Part shown: positions 16,258 through 24,918 of the stretch, in pieces
How the letters are laid out: the number at the start of each line of letters is the position of its first letter
How positions within the stretch are numbered: the first letter of the stretch is position 1
NCBI GenBank assembly: GCA_030527325.1
Contig: JAUNBA010000015.1
Span: forward strand, 1 to 34,240
DNA length: 34,240 bases
Direction of reading: 5' to 3'
Origin: Slackia sp.
GTDB lineage: Bacteria > Actinomycetota > Coriobacteriia > Coriobacteriales > Eggerthellaceae
Notes under the pieces: model-generated
The model's input: only the letters and a program-made list of their open reading frames with translations
Databases searched by the model: none
Told to the model about the DNA's origin: nothing
Position numbers and translations under genes: made by a program

Positions 16258-17727
16258 ATGAACGGCGAATACATGGCAGGTCGCAAGGCGGCGCGTACGT
16301 CTTTGGGCGATGTGCTGGTGCTGGGCTTGGGCAAAAGCGGCAAGGCCGTGGTCGAATACTGCCTCGGCCTGCTGGGCGGGCGCGTTTCGAGCCTGACCAT
16401 CGCTGCAGGCGAACATAACGAGGCGGCAGTGGCAAGCGCGAAGGATTACGAGCGCCGCGGCGCGAAGGTGTATTTCGACCGGTACACCTTCGACGAGGAG
16501 CGCTACGACCTGTGCATCGCGAGCCCCGGCATCTCCCAGTTCTCTCGTTTCTACGAAAACGCGCAGGCGGCGTCCGCGTGCATCGTCAGCGAGGTCGAAT
16601 TCGCGTGGCGGGAAAGCCGCGCCGATACGCGCTGGATCGCCGTCACCGGCACGAACGGCAAGACCACGACGACCACGTTGATCACGCATATCCTCGACGA
16701 GGCGGGCGAGCGCGTGGCGGCGGTCGGCAATATCGGCAACACGTGCATCGAGGCCGTCGCCGCCGATGCCGCCGACGTGTTCGTGGCCGAGGTCAGCTCG
16801 TTCCAGCTCGCTTCGATGGAGCTTTTCGCGCCGCAGGTGGCCGTGCTGCTCAATATCACGCCCGACCATCTCTACTGGCATATGACCTTCGATGCGTACG
16901 TGGAGGCGAAGCGCAACGTCTACCGTCGCCTTTCGGATACGCGCGGCACGCTGGTCATCGACGGCGTCTGCGACGTGACGCGCGCGTGCATCAAGGATTT
17001 CAAGGACGACCCCGATCGCGCGTTCGATTACATTCCCATCGGATGCGCGCAGGGCGTCGATGCGAGCATGAAAGAGGCGTGCGGTTCGGAAAACGCCGCA
17101 TGGCTGCATGACGGCATGCTGCGCGTCGAATACGGCGGCGAGGCCATGGAACTCATCGCGGCATCGAGCCTGCGCATCAAGGGGGCCCATAACGCGAGCA
17201 ACGCGCTCGCGGCGGCGAGCGCGGCGCTGGCGGCCGGCGTTCCCGTCGAGTGCGTCCGCCGTGCTTTGCGCTCATTCGAGCCGCTCGAGCATAGGCTCGA
17301 GCCCTGCGGCATTATCGACGGCGTGTCGTTTTTCAACGACTCGAAGGCGACCAACGTCGACGCGACGTGCAAGGCGCTTTCGGCTTTCGCGCCGGATACG
17401 GCGGTCTTTTTGCTGGGCGGCCATGACAAGGGGACCGATTTGGACGCGCTGGTGGCCGATGCTTCGCGCGTCTGTCGTGCCGTCGTGTGCTTCGGCGCCG
17501 CGGGCGAGCGTTTCGAGCGCGCGTTCGCGGCCGTGCATGATGCGGTCGAGGTGGTGCGCGCGGCGCACATGGAGGACGCCCTCGATGCCGCCATGGCGTT
17601 GGCGCATCCGGGCGACTCCGTCGTTTTGTCTCCTGCATGCGCGTCGTTCGACGAATTCGATTCTTTCGAGCATCGCGGCCGCGTCTTCAAGCAGCTCGTG
17701 GCGTTTCGCGCGCAGAGCGCGCGCTGA
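16258..17727 (+). CDS. murD: UDP-N-acetylmuramoylalanine--D-glutamate ligase MurD
   Basis: MurD adds D-Glu to UDP-MurNAc-L-Ala. The product has an N-terminal Rossmann-like domain (VLVLGLGKSGKAVVEYC), the P-loop VTGTNGKTTTTT near residue 130, NITPDHLYWH, and the C-terminal segment FNDSKATNVDATCKAL with LLGGHDKGTDL. All of these are MurD signatures. Three starts compete: GTG 16234, ATG 16252 and ATG 16258. GGGAAGG (16242-16248) lies 9 bases before the last, so I chose 16258 (489 residues). It is followed 14 bases later by the probable ftsW start. Confidence 0.95.
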   Translation: MNGEYMAGRKAARTSLGDVLVLGLGKSGKAVVEYCLGLLGGRVSSLTIAAGEHNEAAVASAKDYERRGAKVYFDRYTFDEERYDLCIASPGISQFSRFYENAQAASACIVSEVEFAWRESRADTRWIAVTGTNGKTTTTTLITHILDEAGERVAAVGNIGNTCIEAVAADAADVFVAEVSSFQLASMELFAPQVAVLLNITPDHLYWHMTFDAYVEAKRNVYRRLSDTRGTLVIDGVCDVTRACIKDFKDDPDRAFDYIPIGCAQGVDASMKEACGSENAAWLHDGMLRVEYGGEAMELIAASSLRIKGAHNASNALAAASAALAAGVPVECVRRALRSFEPLEHRLEPCGIIDGVSFFNDSKATNVDATCKALSAFAPDTAVFLLGGHDKGTDLDALVADASRVCRAVVCFGAAGERFERAFAAVHDAVEVVRAAHMEDALDAAMALAHPGDSVVLSPACASFDEFDSFEHRGRVFKQLVAFRAQSAR

Positions 17728-17741
17728 CGGACGGTGACGGC

Positions 17742-19157
17742 TTGACGCCCCGCACGCCTTCGCGCGACATATCGGACGAGCGCGCCGCACGCATGGGCGC
17801 GCGCCGCCAGGCGGACGCGCGCGGCGTGCCGGCCTCGCTTATGCTGCCTCGGCTCATCCTCGTCGTGGCCGTGGTGTTTCTGTCGCTCATCGGCTTGGTC
17901 ATGGGTTTTTCCGCCTCGAGCATCGAGGCGATCGACATGGGGAAAAGCGTCTATTCGTACGTTTTCAAGCAGGGGGTCATGCTGCTCGTAGGCGCCGCCG
18001 CCGCTTTTCTCATCGCGCGCTTTCTGCCGTATGAGGCCTTGCGCAACCACGTCGTGGCCGGAGTGTTGTTGGCGTTGGTCGTCGTCGGCATCGCTGCGGT
18101 AGGCCTTGCAGGCACCGAGGTGCTCGGCGGCAAGCGCTGGATCTATATCGGGTCGTTCAGCCTGCAGCCTTCCGAGTTTTCCAAGATCGTCTTCGTCATC
18201 GTGATGGCATGCATCCTCAGCCGCTATCGCGCGCGGGCGATTACGCCGCGCGGGTCGTGCATCGCGACGATCGGCCTGGTGTTTCTTCCGCTCGGCGTTC
18301 TCATGCTGACGCAGTCCGATATGGGCACGGCCGTCGTCGTGGTCGTGGGCGTTTTCGCCGTCATGGTTATCGGCGGCGTGCCGGCGCGTGTTCTGGCGCT
18401 GTTCGTCGCCGCGGTCGCCTTGGCGGCGGTAGCGTCGATGACGGGATACCGCGCCGAGCGCCTCGAGGTATGGCTCGATCCATGGAGCGATCCGTACGGA
18501 ACGGGGTTGCAATCCATCCGTTCGTTTTACGCGTTCGCCGAAGGAGGCCTGTTCGGCGTCGGCCTGGGCAATTCGCGCGAGAAGTTCCAGTATCTTTCCG
18601 AGGCGGAAAACGACTTCGTGTTCGCCATCGTGGGCGAGGAATTGGGCATGGTCGGCGCGCTCGCGGTGATCGTTTTGTTCTTGGCGGTGCTGTATGCGGG
18701 ATTGCGTATCGCGCGCAGCGCTCCCGACGATTTCGGCTGCATGCTGGCCGGCGGCTTGACCGTGATGCTCGTGGGACAGGCGTTCTTGAATATGGCGGTG
18801 GTCACGGGTTTGTTTCCGGTCACGGGCAAGCCGTTGCCGTTCATTTCTTCGGGCGGTTCGTCGATCCTGTCGTCGTTGATGATCGTCGGCATCATTTTGG
18901 CGGTGTCGCGCGGCTCGAATGTCCTGACGCCTTATGAGCGTCGCCGCAACGATCTGAACGTGATCCGCGTCGAGGGCGCCTCGCGCACGCCGCGTTCCGA
19001 TGGGCGCGCGCCGCGCGCAGGTGGAGGCGATATGCGGGTGCCGCGCGCGGACATGCAGGCGAGACGGGCGGTCGATGCCCGCGAGGCGCAACGCGCCGAT
19101 CGAAGGCGGCGCGCCGTTTTGCGGGCCCGCGAACGCGAGGAAAAGGAGCAGCGATGA
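17742..19157 (+). CDS. ftsW: FtsW, SEDS-family septal peptidoglycan polymerase, with Arg-rich C-terminal tail
   Basis: FtsW is the lipid II polymerase that works with FtsI at the septum. About ten membrane helices are visible with SEDS motifs: GFSASS near the first span, IYIGSFSLQPSEFSKIVFV, YGTGLQSIRSFYAFAEGG, NDFVFAIVGEELGMVGA and GKPLPFISSGGSS. The start is uncertain. TTG 17742 gives 471 residues, ATG 17793 gives 454, and the frame is open back into murD. No candidate has a good SD. After the last helix there is a tail of about 80 residues with many Arg, Ala and Asp, ending REREEKEQR. The stop overlaps the murG start as ATGA. Confidence 0.93.
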   Translation: MTPRTPSRDISDERAARMGARRQADARGVPASLMLPRLILVVAVVFLSLIGLVMGFSASSIEAIDMGKSVYSYVFKQGVMLLVGAAAAFLIARFLPYEALRNHVVAGVLLALVVVGIAAVGLAGTEVLGGKRWIYIGSFSLQPSEFSKIVFVIVMACILSRYRARAITPRGSCIATIGLVFLPLGVLMLTQSDMGTAVVVVVGVFAVMVIGGVPARVLALFVAAVALAAVASMTGYRAERLEVWLDPWSDPYGTGLQSIRSFYAFAEGGLFGVGLGNSREKFQYLSEAENDFVFAIVGEELGMVGALAVIVLFLAVLYAGLRIARSAPDDFGCMLAGGLTVMLVGQAFLNMAVVTGLFPVTGKPLPFISSGGSSILSSLMIVGIILAVSRGSNVLTPYERRRNDLNVIRVEGASRTPRSDGRAPRAGGGDMRVPRADMQARRAVDAREAQRADRRRRAVLRAREREEKEQR

Positions 19158-20254
19158 AAATCGTTCTTTCGGGCGGCGGAACCGCCGGACATATCAATCC
19201 CGCTTTGGCCTTGGCCGAGGTGCTGGTCGAACGCGGATGCGAGGTCTGCTTCGCAGGCACGCCGACGGGCGTCGAGGCGCGCTTGGTCGCGCAGGCAGGC
19301 CTCGAATACGTCGCGTTCGAGGCGGCGGGCTTCGACCGTCAAAGGCCGTTGACGCTGCTCACGTCGACGGCGAAGATCGCGGCGTCGACGTGCAAGGCGA
19401 AGCGTTGGATGCGCGATGCGCGACCCGACGCAGTGGTCGGTTTCGGCGGCTACGTTTGCATTCCGGTGGGTCTGGCGGCGTCGTCTTTGCGCATTCCGCT
19501 CGCGGTGCACGAGCAGAATTCGGTGATGGGCATGGCGAATAAGTTCCTCGCGAAGCGCGCGGATGCCGTGGCGCTGACCTACGAAGAGGCTGGAAGCGGA
19601 CTTGCCGATGCATCCAAGGCCGTCGTCACGGGCAATCCGGTGCGTTCTTCGGTGCTGTCCGCGACGCGCGCTCAAGGCCGCGCGCTGCTCGGCATTCCCG
19701 ATGATGCGCGTATGCTGCTCGTGTTCGGCGGCAGCTTGGGGGCCCGTCATATCAACGAGGCGGTTGCTTCGCTCAAAGACGCGCTTTTGAGCCGCGACGA
19801 CCTTTATGTGGTGCACATCACGGGCCCGAAGGAATACGACGCGGTGCGCGAACGCCTGGCGCTCGACGACGAACAGGCGAAGCGTTGGATCGTCATGGCG
19901 TATCAGGACCGCATGGCCGAAACGCTGGCGGCCGCCGATTGCGCCATCGCGCGCGCGGGCGCCACGTCTCTCGCCGAGATATCGGCCATCGGCCTGCCTG
20001 CGTTGCTGGTGCCGTTTCCCTATGCCGCCGAAGACCACCAGACGACCAACGCCCGCGCTTATGTCGCAGGCGGCGCGGCCTTTTCGCAGCGCGATGACGA
20101 GCTCGAAGATCCCGCGTTCGCCGAGAAGCTGTTCGCGCTGGTGGACGATGCGTCCGTGCGCGCGCGCATGCATGAAGCGGCGGCCGCGTTCAAGACGCAG
20201 GACGCCGCGGCCAACTTGGCGGATGTTGTGTGCCGAGTCGCACGCGGCCGGTAA
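19154..20254 (+). CDS. murG: MurG, lipid II-forming N-acetylglucosaminyltransferase
   Basis: MurG transfers GlcNAc from UDP-GlcNAc to lipid I on the inner face of the membrane. The 366-residue product has the N-terminal glycine loop GGGTAGH (7-13), the second loop GGSLGARHIN and the UDP-GlcNAc-binding segment AIARAGATSLAEISAIGLPALLVPFPYAAEDHQTTNA. AAGGAG lies just before the ATG, which overlaps the ftsW stop by four bases. The family is unmistakable. A 46-base gap with a -10-like TACAAT separates it from murC. Confidence 0.98.
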   Translation: MKIVLSGGGTAGHINPALALAEVLVERGCEVCFAGTPTGVEARLVAQAGLEYVAFEAAGFDRQRPLTLLTSTAKIAASTCKAKRWMRDARPDAVVGFGGYVCIPVGLAASSLRIPLAVHEQNSVMGMANKFLAKRADAVALTYEEAGSGLADASKAVVTGNPVRSSVLSATRAQGRALLGIPDDARMLLVFGGSLGARHINEAVASLKDALLSRDDLYVVHITGPKEYDAVRERLALDDEQAKRWIVMAYQDRMAETLAAADCAIARAGATSLAEISAIGLPALLVPFPYAAEDHQTTNARAYVAGGAAFSQRDDELEDPAFAEKLFALVDDASVRARMHEAAAAFKTQDAAANLADVVCRVARGR

Positions 20255-20260
20255 ACCGTC

Positions 20261-20266
20261 TACAAT
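20261..20266 (+). promoter_or_regulatory. Possible internal -10 before murC
   Basis: TACAAT lies in the murG-murC gap, 35 bases before the murC start. The same hexamer precedes rpmG and metG. The 17-base upstream hexamer TCGCAC is a poor -35. A weak internal promoter for murC-murB-ftsQ is possible. Confidence 0.3.
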
Positions 20267-20300
20267 GCTTGAGCGTTATTCATTCAAGAAGGAGTTTTCG

Positions 20301-21686
20301 ATGGATTCTGGGGCAACGTGCGTTCATTTCATCGGCGTCGGCGGTGTCGGCATGAGCGGCATCGCGCGCGTCGCGTCCGATTCCGGCATGCGCGTCAGCG
20401 GGTCGGACATGCGTGCTTCCCGTTATACGCAGCAGCTCGAAGACGCGGGAATCCCCGTCTTCATAGGCCATGACGCCGCAAACGTTCCCGCCGATTGCGA
20501 TACGGTGGTGGTGTCCACCGCCATTCCCGAAAGCAATCCCGAGCTGATCGAGGCTCGCGCCCGCGGCCTGCGCGTATGGCAGCGCGCCCGCATGCTCGCC
20601 GAGCTCGGCCGCGGAAAGAAGACGCTTGCCGCGGCGGGCACCCATGGCAAGACCACGACCTCTTCCATGTTGGCTACCGCCGCCGACGCGCTCGGGCTTG
20701 CTCCGACGTTCGTGGTGGGCGGCATAGTCGACGCCTATCGCACCAACGCCGTGTCGGGCACGGGCGCGTATTACGTGGTCGAGGCGGACGAAAGCGACGG
20801 ATCGTTTTTGAATCTGTCGCCGCACGTGGCGCTCGTCACCAATGTCGAAGCCGACCATCTCGATCACTATACGGGCGGCATCGACGAGATACGCGATACG
20901 TTTTTGCAGTTCATGAGTTCGGTTCCCGAAGATGGGGCGGTCGTCGTGTGCGGCGACGACCCCGCGTTGGTCGAGCTTGCCGGCCGCAGCGGCCGCCGCG
21001 TCGTCTCCTACGGATTCGATTCGTCGTGCGATACGCGCATCGAGGGGTATCGAACCGAGGGCATCGCGACGATTTTCGACGTGAATTTCGCCGACGGAAC
21101 GCAGGCGCATTGCCGTCTCGAAAAAAGCCCGGGACGCCATAACGCCCTCAATGCCGCAGGCGTGCTCAGCGTTATCTGGGCGATCGGCGAGGACGTGCAG
21201 CGCGCCGCGCGCGGCCTGGCGTCGTATTCCGGCGTGCGTCGCCGTTTCGATTTGGTAGGCGAGGCTGCGGGCATCACCGTGGTCGACGATTACGCGCATC
21301 ATCCCACCGAGGTGCAAGCGACGCTGTCCGCCGCCCGCGCGCTCGATTTCGAACGCGTGGCGGTGTTGTTCCAGCCGCATCGCTATTCCCGCACGCAAAG
21401 CCTGGCGCAGGAGTTCGCCTCCGCGTTCGACGACGCCGACATGGTGGGCGTCATGGACGTGTACGCTGCGGGCGAAGCGCCGATCGAGGGCGTTAGCGGC
21501 GCCTTGGTCGCCGATGCCGTCGCGGCGCGCGGACGGGTTTTTGAGACGTTCTACGTCGCGGACAAAGACCGCACGGTCGATGCGGTGGTCGACAGACTGC
21601 GCGCGGGCGATCTGCTCATCACGATGGGCGCGGGCGATGTCACGGGCTTCGGTCCGCGCATCATCGAGGCCCTGGCGTCTCGATAG
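20301..21686 (+). CDS. murC: UDP-N-acetylmuramate--L-alanine ligase MurC
   Basis: MurC adds L-Ala to UDP-MurNAc, the first step of stem-peptide synthesis. The 461-residue product has the dinucleotide-like GVGGVG (12-17), the ATP loop GTHGKTTTSSM (from 113) and the segments EADESDGSFL, TNVEADHLDHY and DDYAHHPTEVQATL, with FQPHRYSRT near the C-terminus. The ATG at 20301 follows AAGAAGGAG and is clearly the start. The frame is open upstream through murG, but that is an overlapping shadow. murB starts 7 bases after its stop. murC after murG and before murB-ftsQ matches many Gram-positive dcw orders. Confidence 0.98.
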   Translation: MDSGATCVHFIGVGGVGMSGIARVASDSGMRVSGSDMRASRYTQQLEDAGIPVFIGHDAANVPADCDTVVVSTAIPESNPELIEARARGLRVWQRARMLAELGRGKKTLAAAGTHGKTTTSSMLATAADALGLAPTFVVGGIVDAYRTNAVSGTGAYYVVEADESDGSFLNLSPHVALVTNVEADHLDHYTGGIDEIRDTFLQFMSSVPEDGAVVVCGDDPALVELAGRSGRRVVSYGFDSSCDTRIEGYRTEGIATIFDVNFADGTQAHCRLEKSPGRHNALNAAGVLSVIWAIGEDVQRAARGLASYSGVRRRFDLVGEAAGITVVDDYAHHPTEVQATLSAARALDFERVAVLFQPHRYSRTQSLAQEFASAFDDADMVGVMDVYAAGEAPIEGVSGALVADAVAARGRVFETFYVADKDRTVDAVVDRLRAGDLLITMGAGDVTGFGPRIIEALASR

Positions 21687-21693
21687 GCCCGAG

Positions 21694-22608
21694 ATGGCAT
21701 CGTTGCTCGCGCGGCGGCTCGGTCCCGAGTTCAAGGGGCGCGTTCTCGAAAACGAACTCATGAGCCGCCATACCACGTATCGCATAGGCGGTCCCGCCCG
21801 CTATTTCATACAGGCAGACGACCTGCCGTCGCTTTCGCGCGCCACCGATGCGCTGCGCGCCTGGGGCGTGCCGTGGATCGCGCTGGGCAAGGGAAGCAAC
21901 CTTCTCGTCAGCGACGAGGGATTCGACGGGGCCGCCATCGTGCTCGGCCCCGGCTTTTCGGTCTGCCGCTACAACGACGATTCCAAGACGTTTTCGGTGG
22001 GCGCGGCATGCCGTCTTTCGCATGTGGTGCGCGAGGCTTTTTCGGAAGGCCGCGCGGGTTTCGAATTCGCGGTGGGAACGCCGGGAACCGTAGGGGGCGC
22101 CTTGCGCATGAACGCGGGAACGAGCCGCGAATACATAGGAAGCCGCGTCGTCAGCGTGACCACGCTTCGCCCGGGAAGCGGCTTGCGTCGCTATGATGCG
22201 CGCGATATCGAATGGGGGTATCGCCAGACCTCGCTTCCTTACGACGAGGTCGTGCTCGAATGCGAGCTGTCGACGCGCGCGGGCGACCCCGAGGAGATCA
22301 GGCTGCGCATGGAACGGTCGCTGAGCAGGCGGCGCACCACGCAGCCGCTGGGCCTTCCTTCGTGCGGCAGCGTGTTTCGCAATCCCGCGCGCGAATCGGT
22401 CGGCCGCCTGATAGAGAACGTCGGGCTCAAAGGCGCGTCGTGCGGCGCGGCCCAGATATCCGAGCTGCATGCGAACTTCATCGTGAACAGGGGAGGCGCG
22501 CGCGCCATCGAGGTGCTCGCGTTGATTCACGCGGCCCAAGACGCCGTGCGCGAGCGCTACGATATAGAACTGGTACCGGAGGTGCGTTTCCTTGGCTTCC
22601 CGCAATAA
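21694..22608 (+). CDS. murB: UDP-N-acetylenolpyruvoylglucosamine reductase MurB
   Basis: MurB is the FAD enzyme that reduces UDP-enolpyruvyl-GlcNAc to UDP-MurNAc with NADPH. The 304-residue product has the FAD-domain motifs RIGGPARYFIQ, GKGSNLLVSDEGFDG (65-79) and GTPGTVGGALRMNAG. The catalytic serine lies in SCGSVFRNP (S226) and the catalytic glutamate near the end in VPEVRFLG (E296). It follows murC after 7 bases with a weak SD, suggesting coupling. Its last 17 bases overlap the start of ftsQ. Confidence 0.97.
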   Translation: MASLLARRLGPEFKGRVLENELMSRHTTYRIGGPARYFIQADDLPSLSRATDALRAWGVPWIALGKGSNLLVSDEGFDGAAIVLGPGFSVCRYNDDSKTFSVGAACRLSHVVREAFSEGRAGFEFAVGTPGTVGGALRMNAGTSREYIGSRVVSVTTLRPGSGLRRYDARDIEWGYRQTSLPYDEVVLECELSTRAGDPEEIRLRMERSLSRRRTTQPLGLPSCGSVFRNPARESVGRLIENVGLKGASCGAAQISELHANFIVNRGGARAIEVLALIHAAQDAVRERYDIELVPEVRFLGFPQ

Positions 22609-23584
22609 TCCCCATCAGCGCCCGTCCTCGCGCCGCCGCGACGGCGGCGTGTCCATTCCCCGGGGTTCGTCGTTTTCGGGCTCTTCGTCGCCGCGTACGG
22701 TTTCGCCGTATACGGCGCGCGATTTCGGCAGCGCCCGCCCGCGCGTGTCCACCGTGAAAGTGGGGTCGTTGGCGCAGGGCCAGATGAGTCGCGACGAGCG
22801 CGTGAACCGTTCGTATAGGGCGCATATGGCCAAGATCGCCGTGATCCTGTGCGTCGCGGCGGTGCTGCTCGCCGCGGTCGTGGGGGTGTATTGTTCCAAT
22901 CTGTTTTCCATCCGCCAGGTCACGGTATCGGGCGTGGAGCATCTGACGGCGGACGAGATGACCCGTCTTGCCAACGTGCCGTCCGACACCACGCTGCTGC
23001 GCGTGGATGCGGGAGCCATCGCCGACAACATCAGGCGCGACGCCTGGGTGGCCGACGTGGACGTGCGCCGCGTCTTTCCCGATACGCTCGATCTGGCCGT
23101 GACGGAACGCTCGGTCGGAGCGGTGGTCGAGGTGAGCGTCGACGAGGGCAAGGCGACCGAATTGTGGGCCTTGTCTTCCGACGGCATGTGGTTGTGCGCC
23201 ATCCCCGAAGAGGGAAGCGAGGCCTCCAAGACCATCAGTCCCCGCATCTATGAAGATAAAGAGCATGCCTTGGCTATCAAAGACGTCGCCTACGGCGTCA
23301 AGCCCGAAGTGGGAACCTATTGCGCCGACGAGAGCATCGAAAACGCGCTCGATATCGTCACGGGGTTGACTACCGAGCTGAAAGACCAGGTCAAAGCCGT
23401 ATCGGCGACGTCGACGGAGAACACGACCATCACGCTCGACTCCAATGTCGAGATCGCGTTCGGTTCGGCCGAGGACATCCGCGACAAGGAGCGGGTGTGT
23501 CTGCAAATCATGGCCGACAATCCGGGCGCCGTTTCCTATATCAACGTGCGCGTGGCGACGAGCCCCACATGGCGCGCGTCGTGA
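22592..23584 (+). CDS. ftsQ: FtsQ/DivIB cell division protein
   Basis: FtsQ scaffolds FtsL and FtsB and links them to FtsW-FtsI. The 330-residue product has a basic, Ser/Pro/Arg-rich cytosolic N-terminus of about 78 residues and one membrane helix (about 81-101). A POTRA domain (about 105-175) follows, with FSIRQVTVSGVEHLTADEM and VFPDTLDLAVTERSV. The beta domain comes last. The start is TTG 22592. GGAGGTG (22578-22584) stands 7 bases upstream, inside the end of murB, so translation is probably coupled. ftsA does not follow; ftsZ comes after a 179-base gap. Confidence 0.93.
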   Translation: MASRNNPHQRPSSRRRDGGVSIPRGSSFSGSSSPRTVSPYTARDFGSARPRVSTVKVGSLAQGQMSRDERVNRSYRAHMAKIAVILCVAAVLLAAVVGVYCSNLFSIRQVTVSGVEHLTADEMTRLANVPSDTTLLRVDAGAIADNIRRDAWVADVDVRRVFPDTLDLAVTERSVGAVVEVSVDEGKATELWALSSDGMWLCAIPEEGSEASKTISPRIYEDKEHALAIKDVAYGVKPEVGTYCADESIENALDIVTGLTTELKDQVKAVSATSTENTTITLDSNVEIAFGSAEDIRDKERVCLQIMADNPGAVSYINVRVATSPTWRAS

Positions 23585-23639
23585 TCGCGCCATATCGTGG
23601 AACTTCGACGATGATGCGCGCGGCTCGAGGCATCGTTTC

Positions 23640-23667
23640 TTGCATTGTCATTGAGTTCGTGTAAAGT
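23640..23667 (+). promoter_or_regulatory. ftsZ: Possible promoter of ftsZ
   Basis: TTGCAT (23640-23645) and TAAAGT (23662-23667) are spaced by 16 bases in the 179-base ftsQ-ftsZ gap, the longest gap in the cluster. Transcription would start near 23674, leaving a 90-base leader. Matches are 3/6 and 4/6, so this is tentative. Confidence 0.4.
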
Positions 23668-23763
23668 AGACCTGTCATGCTTTCTCAAGGATAGCCGGCA
23701 GTATTGTTCGACATAAATGCACGCGTAAAGCGCAGCTGGAATGCAACACGCATGGAGGATACG

Positions 23764-24900
23764 ATGCCTAAAACTATTGGTTCTGAGCACCTGGCCGTCA
23801 TCAAGGTCGTAGGCGTGGGCGGCGGCGGCACCAATGCCGTCAACCGCATGGTCGAAGCCGGTCTGCAGGGCGTGGAGTTCATCGCGGTGAACACCGACAA
23901 GCAGGCCCTGCTTCTTTCGAGCGCCGATAAGACCATCCATATCGGCGAAGAGCTGACGCGCGGCCTGGGCGCCGGCGCCAACCCCGAAATCGGCTGCCAG
24001 GCGGCCGAGGAGTCGCGCGCGGAAATCCGCGAGGCGTTGGCCGAGGCCGATATGGTCTTCGTCACGGCGGGCGAAGGCGGCGGAACCGGCACGGGCGCCG
24101 CTCCTGTCGTCGCCGAGATCGCGCGTGAGGAAATCGGCGCGCTGACCGTCGGCGTGGTCACCAAGCCCTTCGGTTTCGAAGGCCGCCTGCGCCGCAATCA
24201 GGCGGAACAGGGTTGCGACCTGCTTTCCCAGAAGGTCGACACGCTGATCGTCATCCCCAACGACCGTTTGCTGGAGGTCATCGACAAGAAGACCTCCATG
24301 CTCGATGCCTTCCGCATCGCGGACGACACGCTGCGCCAGGGGATTCAGGGCGTCACCGACCTGATCACCATTCCCGGCCTGATCAATCTCGACTTCGCTG
24401 ACATCCGCACGGTCATGAAGGACGCCGGCACGGCCATGATGGGCATCGGTTACGGCCAGGGCGAGAACCGCGCGCTCGACGCCGCTACGCAGGCCATCAA
24501 CTCCAACCTGCTCGAGGCGTCCATCCAGGGTGCAAGCCGCGTTCTGTTCTCCATCGCGGGCGGCCCCGACCTCACGCTTGCCGAAGTCGATGCTGCGGCG
24601 CGTGCCATGGAGGCCGTGGTCGACGAGGATGCCAATATCATCTACGGCCAGATCATCGACGAGAATCTGGGCGATCAGGTGCGTATCACCATCATCGCCA
24701 CCGGCTTCTCTCGCAATACGCAGGCCGTCATGGATTTCGACAACGCCCGCAACGATCTGTTCGCATCCACCGCTCCTGCACGTGAGACGTTCGCTTCCAA
24801 CCAGAGCCATCCCACGTCTCCTGCCGCCGCGGCCAATGCGTCTTCCATGCGCAACGTCGCAGACGAGGAGTATATCCCCGACTTCCTGCGCCGCCGCTAA
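23764..24900 (+). CDS. ftsZ: Cell division protein FtsZ
   Basis: FtsZ is the tubulin-like GTPase that forms the Z ring. The 378-residue product has [15 protein letters not shown] at the N-terminus, the tubulin signature GEGGGTGTG (103-111) and the T7-loop segment [11 protein letters not shown]. After a variable linker it ends in the conserved tail [10 protein letters not shown] (369-378), the usual docking site for SepF and other partners. I chose ATG 23764: GGAGG (23754-23758) is 5 bases upstream. The in-frame TTG 23704 and ATG 23752 would add residues before the conserved start without better signals. No ftsA is next to it, and sepF lies 1.6 kb downstream. Confidence 0.98.
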   Translation: MPKTIGSEHLAVIKVVGVGGGGTNAVNRMVEAGLQGVEFIAVNTDKQALLLSSADKTIHIGEELTRGLGAGANPEIGCQAAEESRAEIREALAEADMVFVTAGEGGGTGTGAAPVVAEIAREEIGALTVGVVTKPFGFEGRLRRNQAEQGCDLLSQKVDTLIVIPNDRLLEVIDKKTSMLDAFRIADDTLRQGIQGVTDLITIPGLINLDFADIRTVMKDAGTAMMGIGYGQGENRALDAATQAINSNLLEASIQGASRVLFSIAGGPDLTLAEVDAAARAMEAVVDEDANIIYGQIIDENLGDQVRITIIATGFSRNTQAVMDFDNARNDLFASTAPARETFASNQSHPTSPAAAANASSMRNVADEEYIPDFLRRR

Positions 24901-24918
24901 ACATAAGGTTTTCGCGAT

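Noticed and set aside
17028..19091. A 687-codon open frame on the minus strand
   Set aside because: It is antisense to murD and ftsW, with shadow composition and no domain.
19806..20300. Upstream extension of the murC frame through murG
   Set aside because: The sequence before 20301 is out-of-frame murG with Arg-rich shadow composition. The ATG at 20301 has a strong SD.
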